Both the position numbers and the translations under genes were made by a program. The notes under the pieces were generated by a model, which saw only the letters and a list, made by a program, of their open reading frames with translations, was not told the origin of the DNA and did no database searches. This document shows positions 48,280 to 60,466 of a stretch of DNA of 64,000 bases, piece after piece; position 1 is the first letter of the stretch; each line of letters starts with the position of its first letter. Source of the stretch: Rhynchospora pubera (Eukaryota > Streptophyta > Magnoliopsida > Poales > Cyperaceae); NCBI GenBank assembly GCA_028095005.1, contig CM051460.1:156235461-156299460 (forward strand), in the 5' to 3' direction.

Positions 48280-48701
48280 ATAAAAATAGAGAAATGCTAG
48301 TGTCCTATATATAGGACGGATGGGTCTGTCCAATACGATCGTTTTCACGTTTCTAAATATTAAATAACCGATTCGAACCGTTCAATATGTTCTCCATATT
48401 GAAAACTTATATGAAACCAATTTTTACATTTTTTTCAAAATTTTTTACTATTTTTTGGTATTTTTTAAAATTCATGATATAAACATTATGGATCGTCTAA
48501 TAACAACGATTTTCTAAAATACCAAAAAAATAGCAAAAATTTTCGAAAAAATGTAAAAATTGGTTTATTATAAGTTTTCAATATGAAAAACATATTGAAC
48601 AGTTCGGATCGATTATTTGAAATTTAAAAACGTGAAAACGATCGTATTGGACGGAGCCTATCCGTCCTATATATTGGATACTAGCATTTCTCATAAAAAT
48701 A
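48280..48701. mobile_element. Palindromic Mutator-like foldback element with 9-bp TSD
   Basis: The body 48289-48692 (404 bp) is almost entirely a pair of inverted arms. It starts GAGAAATGCTAGTGTCC and ends GGATACTAGCATTTCTC, with arm motifs ACGATCGTTTTCACGTTT and AAACGTGAAAACGATCGT. It is flanked by ATAAAAATA at 48280-48288 and 48693-48701. A 9-bp duplication with very long TIRs fits a Mutator-like MITE. Confidence 0.85.
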
Positions 48702-49268
48702 AGATGAATTATAGGAACATAAATGTTAAGATTTTATTAGTAGTTTAGTGTCTTACATAAATGATGTTTATCTTCTTTAACAGTAGGTTGATACTACCTG
48801 AACCATCAAACATAAAAGATCTCATGCGTTAATTTTTGCCTGGGTAGACTGATTCGAAGAAACCTGTATTAGCCTGTACATTGAAAAAAAAAAACAATTC
48901 AGCATCCAATCCATTAATTAGCCAACAAAATTTACAAACTAAAAGCATCCAGAGACCAACAGTAAACTAAATCCGTTAATTCTCCTAATTTCTTTTTTTC
49001 GTGTGTTACCACAGCAAGCAAGGATAGAATGCATTATATAAAATCATTAATAGGCCAAGGTACAATGGGTAGAACATGATCTACCTCCTATACTATGAAT
49101 AAAACTCTTATAATCATCTTTATAGATCAAATTGGACGAACCAGATCAATTTGGAAAGAAACGGACGGCCAGAATCAGTTACTGTTCTAACAACTGTTTA
49201 CCTACGGTTGTTTCGGATCGGATCTAATTCACGCGGATTAATATATTAACTGATGTTAGACTTGCAAA
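48702..49268. other. Intergenic, no gene recognised
   Basis: AT-rich sequence without recognisable features. Confidence 0.4.
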
Positions 49269-49930
49269 GGATAGTATTAGTGCTAATCAACGCTGTGTTG
49301 AATGTTGATTGTACAAGTGACTCTATTGACAATTATGAGCAAAGGGTTTACAATGCATTAACACTAGATCTGCTATTTTGTGATAATTATCATGTGTTTT
49401 AACTATTGGAGTTACTATTATGGAATTTTGTGGCGGTTGAAAAATGCTTGTCTCAATATCATATTGGAGTGCTATTTTGAGCAGCTTCGCACAGTGCGTT
49501 CACCGTGATAAATACATTAACTTTGACGTTATTTTTTTTTAAGATAAATTGGAGGTCTAAGTCACCCAACTTATTTTTAAATTAAGTGTCTATAAAAGAC
49601 CCCCAGCCGGATAGTACTAGCGCTAATCAACGCTGTGTTGAATGTTGATTGTACAAGTGGCTCTATTGACAATTATGAGCAAAGGATTTATTGTGATAAT
49701 TATCATGTGTTTTAACTATTGGAGTTACTATTATGGAATTTGTGGCGGTTGAAAAATGCTTGTTTCAATATCATATTGGAGTGCTATTTTGAGCAGCTTC
49801 GCACAGTGCGTTCACCAAGATAAATTCATTTACTTTGACGTTATTTTTTTTTAAGATAAATTGGAGGTCTAAGTCACCCAACTTATTTTTAAATCAAGTG
49901 TCTATGAAAGACCCCAGACGGATTTCGAAC
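49269..49930. repeat. Tandem segmental duplication, period 340 bp
   Basis: Copy 1 is 49269-49608 and copy 2 starts at 49609, both from GGATAGTA(T/C)TAG. Copy 2 lacks about 30 bp (around ACAATGCATTAACACTAGAT) present in copy 1. Both copies end in a minus-strand SINE fragment, and the junction lies inside the SINE. Confidence 0.9.
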
Positions 49931-49940
49931 CTGCAACCTT
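49845..49940 (-). mobile_element. 5'-truncated SINE with 16-bp TSD
   Basis: On the minus strand it ends in an A-run and retains the B-box region (GGTTGCAGGTTCGAAATC), but the A-box is missing. It is flanked by TTTACTTTGACGTTAT at 49829-49844 and 49941-49956. It is the same family as 18684-18836. A partial copy without the far duplication lies at about 49540-49608 in the first tandem unit. Confidence 0.8.
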
Positions 49941-50249
49941 TTTACTTTGACGTTATGAAGTCATAAGACAGTACTTTAGCTCTAGTGAAAGAAATAGGGA
50001 AAATGAAAATATTACATTATGAAATATTTCTATTCTATTCACAATTTCACATCTTGTATGATGTTTCACCATATTTAGACCTTGTCCGCGCCAAAAATCT
50101 TGATCCATTGTGTCAAAGTCTCAAAGATAAAAGCGCATTATTATTTATTAAAATATCTAATATATTCTGGAATTGTTTAAGACCATCTCTAATATTCTAT
50201 CATTTTCATCATCCCTGGACTTTTATTAATGAGAAAGCTAGTTAATTAA

Positions 50250-50855
50250 TGAGAGATTCCAGGGGATGATGGGATGATAACGCGTTTTCTATTTTTGGCA
50301 AGGATAATCCACGCGTATCCCCGCTCCTTATGTTGCGCTTCCGTTCTCCACCCTTGTGTTTCGCTCCTAATTTCAATAATTACATATCAACCGTCACATA
50401 TTAAGTATCATTAGTTATCCAGTCCCTCTGTTGAAGTTAATATACATAAATGTTGAAGTTGATATATATAACTATTAAAGTTAATATATATAATTGTTCT
50501 ATTTATATATATTAAATGTTCATATATATAACTATTGAGGTTAATATCCTAACTGTTGAAGTTAATATTTATAATTGTTGAAGTTAATATCATAAATGTT
50601 GAAATTAATATTTATAACTATTTTAGTTATATATATTAACTGTTAATATATATAACTGTCGAAGTTAATAACGTAATTGTTGAAGTCAATATTGTAACTA
50701 TTCTAGTTATATATATTAACTATTGAAGTTAATATGTATGTGTTGAAGTTAAGTGGCTCTGTGTCGCTCACCTCCGCTCTCTCCGTCCCCTCATCCCCTC
50801 ATCCAAATAAGAAAAAACACGTTAATCATCCCCTCATCCTCACTCATCTCTTTTT
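50250..50855. mobile_element. Element with inverted ends around an AT minisatellite
   Basis: Ends GGGGATGATGGGATGATAAC then GCGTTTT on the left and AAAACACGTTAATCATCCCC on the right are inverted. Between about 50430 and 50750 a unit of about 25 bp, roughly TGTTGAAGTTAATAT(A/T)TATAAC, repeats a dozen times with variation. Another inverted pair further out (GACCATCTCTAATATTC at about 50181 and CTGTTGGAGATGATGG at about 50879) suggests nesting. No TSD was established. Confidence 0.5.
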
Positions 50856-50899
50856 TTTTAGAATACAATTAATCTAACTGTTGGAGATGATGGAGATGA

Positions 50900-52845
50900 T
50901 GAATATTGAAGATGATCTTTATCAGCCCCGAATATATTCTATTATGGTACTTCTTCAGTTCTTCTGATCTCCAATTCACCTAAGCCAGTCAGCCACTGGA
51001 CCACGGGCCACGACCCACCTCCACATGGATCAGCAATAATAAGTAGGCCTCCGGAGTACCAATCTTGGGCCCCACAAGACAGTGACTAAAAATTTGGTAT
51101 TTTGTTGTCCCACAAATTCAGCCTACCGCACAGACTTAGCCTATCAGAGCAGATGTCACGCGTTGCTTCGGATTGATTGTCTTACAAATTACAACGCGTT
51201 TTTATGATTGAGGTTGAGAATATAAAATTCATATAGTTGGATAAAGTGGGAATTTGAAAATTTTTTTATTTCTAAACATAAATTTATTATAAATAATTCA
51301 TACTTTTTATAAAATTACACACTTTTCAATACTTTATGCCTAAGAATAAAAAATTCTTCCTATTTCTAAGCGATTCAAACGGCCCCATAATTAGTATTTG
51401 ATCGTTACTCTTTTCTTTGACAGAGCAAACCCGTTATATAAACGGACCATAACCTGATAGCCCACAACTTGGCCCGTTGTAATCTTGCGCCAAGAGACTG
51501 GGCTTGAGATTTAACATAACAAAATATTAGAATTGCAACTTTGCAAGCAATCGACGTTTTCTGTGTGATATTAATGATGATGATGAATTGATGATGATTG
51601 TAGGTGAAACTTGTAGGCAATATAGGCGTGTCCGGCTGTCCGCATTCAAGCATGGGATCATTGGGTGTCAACGTCACCATTTTTTAAAAGAAATATTATT
51701 AAAAATATATATATTTGCACTTATAGTAATAAAATATAATTTTGTCATAGATCCTTCCTATTTGACCCATAAATATATATGTAAATTTTAATTACTGACC
51801 CCATACATAATATATTTTCATTTCTATGGCTAAAAAGTCCAATGCTGCTATTATTTTTCAGTAGTTGACTCATTCTAACCCCATTATAAATATTCCTAAC
51901 CTCACCCCTAGTAGGCATCAGATTTACTTTTTCTTCACGAGGAACTTCATTTGATTTCACTTCATTAGAAAATTTTTTGATCGAAAAGAACAAATTTGAT
52001 TTCAATGATCATAAATTCTATGTTATTAGATTCAATGAAATTGCAAGAAATCAAATTAAATCCCACGTGAAAATCATTTTGATCAAATTCATAGTTTTTT
52101 TTTTTAAATTTAACAACAGTTGCTTAGTTGCTCAATTGCATAAAATTGTTGATTAGATAAACTCATGCCGATTCCAAGCAATTAGTGACACCCTGACACT
52201 GACTGTGAGAATGAAATCATGCGGGTCCTGTGTCCCATGTAATTTGTATTTATTTGTCCAGCCCAGCTGATATTTTCATAACTATACATATATTTGTAAT
52301 GTAAATGATACGATCGATAATTAATATTTTTTAGATGTACCGCAAAGTATATGAAACCCAATTTGTTGTGATTCATCTACCACGATGGAGATTTGGTTAT
52401 ATTTTATAATTTTCAAAAAAAATATAAATGATACATAATAATTACTTCTTTTAAAACGTATTACGTTTAGGTACAAAAGAAATATATTACCAAATTCCTA
52501 GGATATTTAGTTAATTATTGGACTAAAATTTAGATACGAGAGAACACAAATGATACAATACTATCTATAATATTTTTTTTTCTTTTTTTTTAACGACTTC
52601 AACTAAAGTTCACCCCCTTTAAAATTAGAACCATATTTTATTAATTGCTTTGTAAAAACAATTGATAATATGTCGTTGCTAGCCTCAACTTTTGGACTTC
52701 TAAATATTTTATTTATTTATTAATATTTGATTAAGAATTGACTTTGGTAATCTGATACAATGATTATAGTCAACTTAATTAATTATATTATAGACTCACA
52801 TATTTCGAGATCCTTGAATTAGATTAACTCTGATGACATTAGAAA
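50900..52845. other. Intergenic, with an old Tourist-like relic
   Basis: About 51205-51390 resembles a decayed, reversed Tourist-like MITE (ending CGATTCAAACGGCCCC, with AAATTACACACTTTTCAATA inside). No gene is recognised in the rest. Confidence 0.45.
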
Positions 52846-52986
52846 ATAGGAAAATTCTGTCATGAGAATTAATTTTTGAATTGGGTTTTAATCATAACCA
52901 CACATTTTCAAGAAAAATTAATTCATTAGCATGAACGATTGCAATTAAAGTCCGATTTAAAATTGATTCTTATGATAAAATTTTCT
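52846..52986. mobile_element. MITE with CTGTCATGAG-type ends, copy 2
   Basis: Left TAGGAAAATTCTGTCATGAG and right CTTATGATAAAATTTTCTA are inverted. The interior ATTAATTCATTAGCA(...)TGAACGATTGC matches the copy at 4663-4812. Confidence 0.7.
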
Positions 52987-53101
52987 ATAAAATAAAACTG
53001 AAATCGGTGGATATTCTTCTTTCCAGAATTTTAGAATTCCAAATGAAGCAGCGAGAGGAGCAAGGATTTTTGATTTCATGAGATTTGTCTGTAGTTTGGA
53101 C

Positions 53102-53311
53102 CAAGCACCGCAATTCGAATCCTGTGGCGCGCGACACAGCGTGCAGCGTGCCACACGGATCGTCCGATTAAATCTGGATGGGTTATATTTTTTCGGACCT
53201 TACAATATGTTACATGCACGGAGCTCCCTCATTCATTGAGATTTGATCGGACGACCTGTGGTGTGCTGCACGCTGTGTCGCGCGCCACAGGATTTGGATT
53301 TCAAGCGCCGT
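53102..53311. mobile_element. Short Mutator-like MITE, copy 2
   Basis: The body 53112-53301 has inverted ends containing AATCCTGTGGCGCGCGACAC and GTGTCGCGCGCCACAGGATT. Flanks CAAGCACCGC and CAAGCGCCGT match at 8 of 10 positions, a slightly decayed target duplication. The interior (TTACATGCACGGAGCTCCCT) matches the copies at 9563 and 61023. Confidence 0.8.
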
Positions 53312-54198
53312 GTCCAACCACAAGTTGCTGTCTGTTCGTTTGGCGTGAAAGCCAAGCCGAAAGCGATTTTCGAATTAAAATTATGTCGATACGTACGTTA
53401 ATGTAGATGGTAAAAATTACAATTAAGTCCCTCACAATTTCATTTTTGGTGGATATGTAAGGGACCACTTAATTTCTCTAGAAAATGCTAAAATATCACG
53501 TAAACTTGCTGTTGATGAGATCCACTACTTTTATCCTTGCAAAGAAGTTTGAGATGAAAAATGGTTCTAATAATCCTATAACTTTGGTCTTTTGACGCAA
53601 AGCTTTTAATGCGATCTAAAATGTTGAGTTTTATAAGAAATATTGCATATTCTTTTACCATACGGTATAAAATATATAAATATACATAATTTAATTTTCA
53701 ACAAATTTTAATATTGTATTGAATTGCTCGAATCAATCATTGGAATTCAAAAATTAAGATTTGCAATTACATCACCTTTGCGGACCTCAAAGGTTTGCCC
53801 TTTGTAGATCTTTGATCCAAACCGACCGATCTAATCTTGACAGGCAAAATTTTTATGGACACACGAATCTCGACGAACTTGACATTAATCCCTGAGCCCA
53901 TCATCGATCGGACGGTTCCGATCAGCAGACCTCAAAAGATCTGCAGACTTGAGGCTTTCAGAAGATGTGATTTGGTCATAGTGATGCATTTATTTCTGAG
54001 ATACCGTGTTGTTTTCAACATTTTGAAAGGGCAGACACAAAATACCCCCAAAAACATAATAGGGACAATCCAAAACCATACACAAAATTTAGAAAAAGGA
54101 AAGAGACATATCCGATATTTTGAAGAATAAAAAAAAGAAATCCGAGAATTAACTTTTTACCTCGTCGGCTCTCCACCGAGCGAAATAGAAAGAAAGGA

Positions 54199-54251
<53 letters not shown>

Positions 54252-54497
54252 TTGTCAGAGGGAGAATTGAGAATAGAACCACTTAGAACAAAACTAGAGA
54301 TAGAGAGAAGGAAGTAAGATATAGATATTAGATACCCCGATTTATAATAATTATTATTCCTTTTGTCCAATTCCGATCCTTATCCCTATTTCAAAACAGC
54401 TTTACTCTTTGGAGTTTGGAAGGAAAAGAACTGGAATAAGAATCAGTTATAAGACTTATTCTCGTCGTAGGAGTTGGGAATTGGACCAAAGTTGGGG
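53312..54497 (+). promoter_or_regulatory. Upstream region of the RING gene with a (GA)n tract
   Basis: A (GA)24 tract occupies 54200-54247, about 250 bp before the start codon. GA repeats near plant promoters can bind GAGA/BPC factors, which is inference here. An in-frame stop (TAG at 54468-54470) precedes the first ATG. The minus-strand ORF at 54149-54370 is an artefact of the GA repeat. Confidence 0.45.
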
Positions 54498-57400
54498 ATG
54501 ATGATGATGATGCACCAGAGGCGACGACCCATGACGTGGACTGGAGTTGGGAAGTCGGCGCAGGCGGCGGCGGCGCACCTATTCCTCTTCTGTTTCACTG
54601 TCGTTCTCGCTCTCAAAATCGATCGAAGAATTTCTGTCTCTTGGTGGTATGCTCTCTCTCCTTTCTTTTGTTACCGGTAATTGTTGCAAGAGTCAGCTGG
54701 TTTTGGGTCTACTTTTGGAATTCATTTGATTTATTGATAAATTTGACTTTTGGTTGCTGAGTAGAGTAGTCCTATCGGATGCTTTTCCAATGTAGTTTAG
54801 TATGAGTAGTGTTAAGAATTTATTCAACTTGTTAAGGAGGAATTAGTTGGATCTTGGGTTGGGGTAAGAGCTGGTTTTTTGAGTTGGGTCGACTGAGAGA
54901 ACTTACTGGTAATTTTGTAATTTTGTGAGTTGGTTCGACTGAGAGAACTTACTGGTAATTTTGTCAGTTGGAGGAAATTTTGATGAAAATAGGAGGTTTT
55001 GTTTATTTAGTGATCAAGACAATTTGTTATTTTGTTGTTGATCTGAGCTTACACGGGCAGCGAAATTTAGTGAACTTTTCTATCTCCACATAATCAAGGG
55101 ACTATAATATGCTGAAATTGGAAGGTTTTCTTTTTTCTGGCCATTACAAGGCAGTTTCAATATTTCCCAACGAAAGAGAAAGGATATTAAACTATAAGGT
55201 TTTGGCTTGAACATTGAGGTATCAATTCAGTACATCCATTTTTGCTTTAACCTGCATAATTGTAACTTGATTCTGGTAAAAAAAGGAAAATTTGAATATA
55301 GACATTGAAATTGTGAATGATTTCACTTTCAGGATGGTCTTTGTACCATTGTGGCTATTCCATTCAGTGGTTGCTAGAGGCAGGTTTTCCTTGCCAGCTC
55401 CAGCTTTGCCCCATGGCCGTCATGTATATCTCTATTATTTGTATCTTTGCATGTTTACTTTATTTATTCTTTTTATACAAGCCTAGTGATGCTAATTACT
55501 TTTCTATTGCTTAGTGGGCACCGTGTCATGCACTTGTTGCTGTTCCTCTTCTCGTTTCATTCGAGCTTCTTCTTTGTGTATATCTTCAAACACATATTGG
55601 TACGCCCCTCGTATTCTGCATGTGGTGATCATGACCATTATTTGCAGTAACATACTTGCTGTAATCATTGTTCTTAGAAACTCTTTTCAATCTTTATTGT
55701 GGTTGTAGATTATGGTATTCCAGCATATAACTTGAAGATTGTTTTTCTTCCTCTTCTTGCCTTTGAAGTAATTATCCTTATTGACAATTTCAGGTATGAC
55801 TTTCGATATGCCATCTGTTATACTTCTTTTGAAGCCTCTTTTACGTTGTTCTCAAAATTTTGTACATTGATACGATGACTTAACCTAAAATTTCAGTTAC
55901 ATGCAATTTGAAAAAGTATGTTGGAAGTGAAGGAAATGTAAAAATTTAGATAGATTTTGCCTTTAACTATCATTTTTTATGGTATTGAAAAAGAGCATAA
56001 GGATTGAAAAAGTCCCCAAAAGTTGTTGCACTATTTATTCTTTAGTTTGATCAATTCTCTGGAATTGATTAACATTTTAATTCATTCAGAATGTGTAGAG
56101 CTCTGATGCCAGGAGATGAAGAGACTATGAGTGATGAAGCTATTTGGGAGACTTTACCAGTTAGTCCAAACTTTATCTTCCCAGTTTCCATTTGAAAATT
56201 CTTCTATTTTGAATCATATATCTCATTTCTCATGATTCCAACATACATATAAATCCAACCATGAAGTTGAAGACAGAAGTCAAGTTCATACAAAATGAGT
56301 AATTTGCTTGTGGACCTTTTGGTCATGTTTGGCACGGAACAAAATGTAGTGAACTACGAACAAAAATTGAGAACAACGATCCAAACGCGGAACTGCAGTT
56401 CGCGAACTGCGAATAAGGCTTTGTTCTCAGTTGTATGATTTGGCGAACTAAGGAACGAACAACGAACTTGGGTTGTTCCTTGTTCACACCCAACTACCAA
56501 ACATACCCTTTATCATTACTTAAATCTCTTCATAACTATTGGGCAGACTTAGAACCAAACAATCCTCTTGTCAAACTTCTGGTGGAATATATCTTTTCCA
56601 ACACAATAATCCAAAATAGGGTGACAGTAGTCACAGAAATGAAACTGTAAGGTGTTATCTGCAAACACTGTAAATATCAAGTGCAGTTTTGCAGACATCA
56701 CCATCTTGAACTTATTAATTTATTCAATTTTCTTTTTGGCTGTTTGTTTGTCTAGCACTTCTGGGTTGCAATATCTATGGTATTTCTTATAGCTGCTACG
56801 ACCTTTACTCTTCTCAAGCTAAGCGGTATATCAGAATCGTTAGCTTTATTTGTTTAAATATTTTTTTCTTTTTATTTTGATAAGATCCCTGACATATGTT
56901 GTTTTGAAAACCTTGTACTATTCTTATATATGAGTTAGCCAATTACCAGTTAAATACAGTCCATTCTTTGCTTAGATAATGGTTTTGGTAGGCTGAGGTG
57001 TCCATGAAAACATCGAAATCATATGGTGAAAAAAAAAATGTTCTGGTGCCACCTGTAAAATTTACAAATTTGTTGCCACAATATTTTTAACAATGTACTA
57101 ACAACTTCTACATGTTTCAGGTGATGTGGGTGCTCTTGGCTGGTGGGACCTATTCATTAATTTCGGGTAAAGATAAATTTTCATAGAATAAAATCAACTC
57201 CTGAAACAAAACACCATTTTATTCTGGATTTCACAGCTGTGCATCTTTTTGTATACAGAATTGCTGAGTGCTTTGCCTTTCTAGTCTGCACAAAATGGTC
57301 AAACCCAATGATTCACAAAATGGGGTCTGGTTTAGGAGACCCATGCTCTTCCTCTAGTGCAATCCGGTACCGGGACTGGGAAAGTGGCCTTGTGCTTCCT

Positions 57401-60400
57401 TCTATCGACGAGCAGGAGTCCAGCATTTTTTGCGGGCTTCAAGACATTGGTGGCCACATCATGAAAATTCCTCTTGTTGCATTTCAGATCTTACTCTGCA
57501 TGAAGCTAGAGGTAGGTTTGTAGGTAACAGTTTTACTTGTGGTGATTTTAGTTTTATGGCTGGATTTTGGAATTCAGTTCTAGGTTCTCATAATAAATGA
57601 GGTTGCAGTATTTGGTACATCTGGTAGTGTCAGTCTAGTACACAGTGGCGAAGCCAGAATTGAGGAATAGTGGGGGCCAAAATATGACTAAATGAAATTG
57701 AGGTGTTAATTACCTTAAAAAAAATACCAGCAACTAAGCTTTGCGTTGCTCTAAATGACAGAAGCTTCTCACATTTTTTAAAAAGAATTGAGGCTCTGAA
57801 TCAAGTTGGTTTCTAAGTCAGTTCATTCATCTTTCTTAAGTGAAGTATCATTCAACACAACATCTTTTCCTCCTTTTATCTTCAAACTGGAAAAATGTAC
57901 AATACCAAAGGGTATGTTTGGATACCCTCGCTAACAGGCAATTCGCGAATCTCTTCTGTTCGCGCAAATCAAACACGAAGCGAACAACGCTCCACGCGAA
58001 TAAGACCCCTATTCGATACTCCAATTTTGGCGAACTTCGCGAACAACGTTGCCGAGCAGGAAAATTTTTTTTAATACGTCGTGGGTTCGCGAATGGGAGT
58101 TCGCGCGTTGTTCCCAAATTTGCCAAACATACCAGAATCGGCATGATCTAAAACTTTTTATATTTAAAAGTTTGATTAACGATTAAAGCCTAAAAGTTTA
58201 ATCAGGTATACCTGAAAAACATGGCCCGTGCGTGGTAATTATTTAAAAGTTTGATTAATTACTAAATATAGAAGGAGACCCGTGATGGGAAAGGGAAAAG
58301 AAAGTTCTTTTATGGGTAATTGGGTTTGGGCTTGGGGGAGACCCGTGGACTTAAAATATAAATTTACCTTTTAAAATTAAGGTAGAATGAAAAAAAATTC
58401 TATTTCTTAGGGGAGGCCTGGCCTTCGCCAGTCCCTCCCTGTCTCCGCCACTGCTAGTACATGACCTTTACTTGGTTCTCATGTTTTTGATTTTTTCTTT
58501 CTCTATTATGTTTTTATTTGTTTGCATTGCTGACATTGAGCCATAACGTATTTGGCATTTTATGGTTGAATTAGAGAGACTTAACAAAGTCTTGGCCAAT
58601 GCTGTCAGTAGACTAAAGGGATGTCCAGCTGCAGTACTAGCAGTCTCAAATCAAAACTGGCACTAGTTGGTAGTTTGCATTAGAAAGGACCAGCATTAGT
58701 ATAAATCTTTGAGTTTGATAGCCAGTATATAGATTTGATCAATTATTTGTTCATCTCTGTCGTCTATTTTAGGGCACACCGTCTAGTGCTAGATATATAC
58801 CAGTGCTCGTCCTTTTCTCGCCATTGTTTCTGTTGCAAGGAGCTGGTGTGCTATTTGCTACCTCAAGATTGGTTGAGAAGCTTGTTCTTCTACTGAGAAG
58901 TGGGCCTGTCAGTGAGAGCTATACGACTCTTTCATGCAATGTGCGGGATTTCTTTGCATTCGTTCATCATGGTCCGAGGTATACATATTAAAAGCAAGTT
59001 TTCTTATATAATAATGAGTGTACATGTTTGTGGTTTTACCCTTTCCGCACAAATGGACTGCTTTGTTTCTTTTACTGTCAATAAATCTCTTTTCACCAGA
59101 AGATAGTGTTTAATGGTAGGGTTCGCAAAAAAATAATACAAATCAGGAGGGATAGAAATTAGATGGAGAATTTAATTAGAAGAGAAGTAGTTCTGTCTTA
59201 TCCAATCTAGGTCTATCATAAATTTGTTGGGACAGTTAAAGGGCAATTTAGCTCGACCCCCCCCCCCCCCCCAAAAAAAAAAAAAAAAAAAAGTGTCCCT
59301 GTTTGCTATGCTGTTCAAAAAAGTTACATATTTATTTGGTGCGTTCTGGAGATGTTACCATGTCTTTTGCAAATGTGCTGTTTCTTTTTGCCAATTGTTC
59401 AATCCTATGGTGGTTTCTCTTTTGAATGTATTTGATGCGTAGACTAGTTAATTCATGAGGGGAAGATGTGGTGGGAAAAGGGCATGATGGTCATGTTTTG
59501 TTTGTTTATATCTGATTAGTACTCTTGTTATATGGTCATTATTTTTCTAATTTACATATTGTTATTGCATTGTATGTTTATTATATTTTTCCACAAACAA
59601 TGCTGAGCAGTCTTCAGCGCTTCTTTTGCAAAAGTGCTATTTTTGTTCAATTATTGATGTTCCACTGTATATGTCAGGTTGCTAGGCTGGTGGTCAATTG
59701 ATGAAGGAAGCAAGGAGGAGCAAGCCCGCCTATTCCAAGCTGAGTCAGCTGGGTATGAATGTAATTGACATAATATGTCTAGTTTTTTCATATTATTCTA
59801 ATTAGACTGAAAGTAATGATGATTTGGATTTCAATAAAATGAAAAGGTATAACACTTTTTGTGGCTATCCTCCTGAGATTGTGAAGAAAATGCCTAAGAA
59901 GGATCTTGCTGAAGAGGTACAGAAACTATCTATTTATCATAACCTTTTATCTGACAGAAAAATAATTTTTTTATTAAATGTCAGAGAGAGTATAATGATA
60001 ACATGATCTTAGGTTTGGAGGCTACAAGCTGCTTTAGGAGAGCAAACTGAAATTACAAAATGTACCAAGCAAGAGTATGAAAGGCTTCAAAATGTACGGT
60101 CACCATTTCACTACTGACCAACTCCTCTCTCTCTCTCTCTGTATGTTCCCTTTTTTCCCCTCTGTGTGCATGGACTTATATAACATCTGATTATTTATTT
60201 GATATCAGGAGAAGGTATTATGTAGAATATGTTATGAAGGGGAGATATGCACGGTGCTCATACCTTGCCGCCACCGCACTCTTTGCAAGTACTCCCCAGC
60301 TTCTAAATCTGTGCTTTCCAAGTTATTGTCTTTTGAAATGTTAATCTTTTCAAATGCATCTTCGTAATTACTTTTCTTTATTTATAGGTCATGTTCAGAA

Positions 60401-60466
60401 AAGTGCAAGAAATGCCCCATATGCCGGGTTCCAATTGAGGAGCGGATGCCTGTATTTGATGTATAA
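54498..60466 (+). CDS. Tmemb_185A-type membrane protein with C-terminal RING finger (putative E3 ligase, 14 exons)
   Basis: Exons: 54498-54646, 55333-55423, 55515-55599, 55709-55793, 56090-56159, 56756-56825, 57121-57166, 57259-57511, 58773-58978, 59678-59752, 59847-59916, 60013-60093, 60209-60288, 60388-60466. All introns are GT..AG and the frame closes to 479 aa. An alternative Met at 54531 aligns better with the usual start (MTWTGVGKSAQ) and would give 468 aa. About eight or nine hydrophobic segments (1-350) include VARGRFSLPAPALPHGRH, MCRALMPGDEE and FGIAECFAFLVCTKWSNP. Then YNTFCGYPPEIVKKMPKKDL (378-397) and a C3HC4 RING from CRICYEGE (432) through PCRHRTLCKSC to KKCPICRVPIEERMPVFDV. The family is the plant 'transmembrane Fragile-X-F-associated' RING proteins. 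E3 activity at an endomembrane is expected; substrates are unknown. Confidence 0.95.
54878..54965 (+). repeat. Short tandem duplication in intron 1 of the RING gene
   Basis: The phrase TCGACTGAGAGAACTTACTG followed by GTAATTTTGT occurs twice, with a period of about 45 bp. Confidence 0.8.
56321..56508. mobile_element. MITE with CATGTTTGG / CCAAACATACC ends in intron 5 of the RING gene
   Basis: Left GGTCATGTTTGGCACGGAAC and right TACCAAACATACCC are inverted. The interior has repeated GCGAACT/GAACGAAC motifs like those of the element at 57910-58133. The exact boundaries and TSD are unclear. Confidence 0.6.
57635..58461. mobile_element. 811-bp non-autonomous hAT element in intron 8 of the RING gene
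   Basis: The body 57643-58453 begins CAGTGGCGAAGCCAG and ends CTGTCTCCGCCACTG, flanked by the 8-bp duplication CTAGTACA at 57635-57642 and 58454-58461. Without it intron 8 would be about 440 bp instead of 1261 bp. It encodes no transposase and contains a further MITE (57910-58133). The host gene's splice sites are untouched. Confidence 0.9.
57910..58133. mobile_element. MITE nested inside the intronic hAT element
   Basis: Ends GGGTATGTTTGG and CCAAACATACC are inverted, with many TTCGCGAA-type motifs between them. Related to the element at 56321-56508. The two overlapping ORFs on opposite strands are products of this symmetry. Confidence 0.65.

Noticed and set aside
54149..54370. Leu/Ser-repeat ORF upstream of the RING gene
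   Set aside because: Translation of the (GA)n microsatellite on the opposite strand.
57848..58144. Overlapping ORFs on both strands in RING intron 8
   Set aside because: Produced by the TTCGCGAA palindromic MITE nested in the hAT element.
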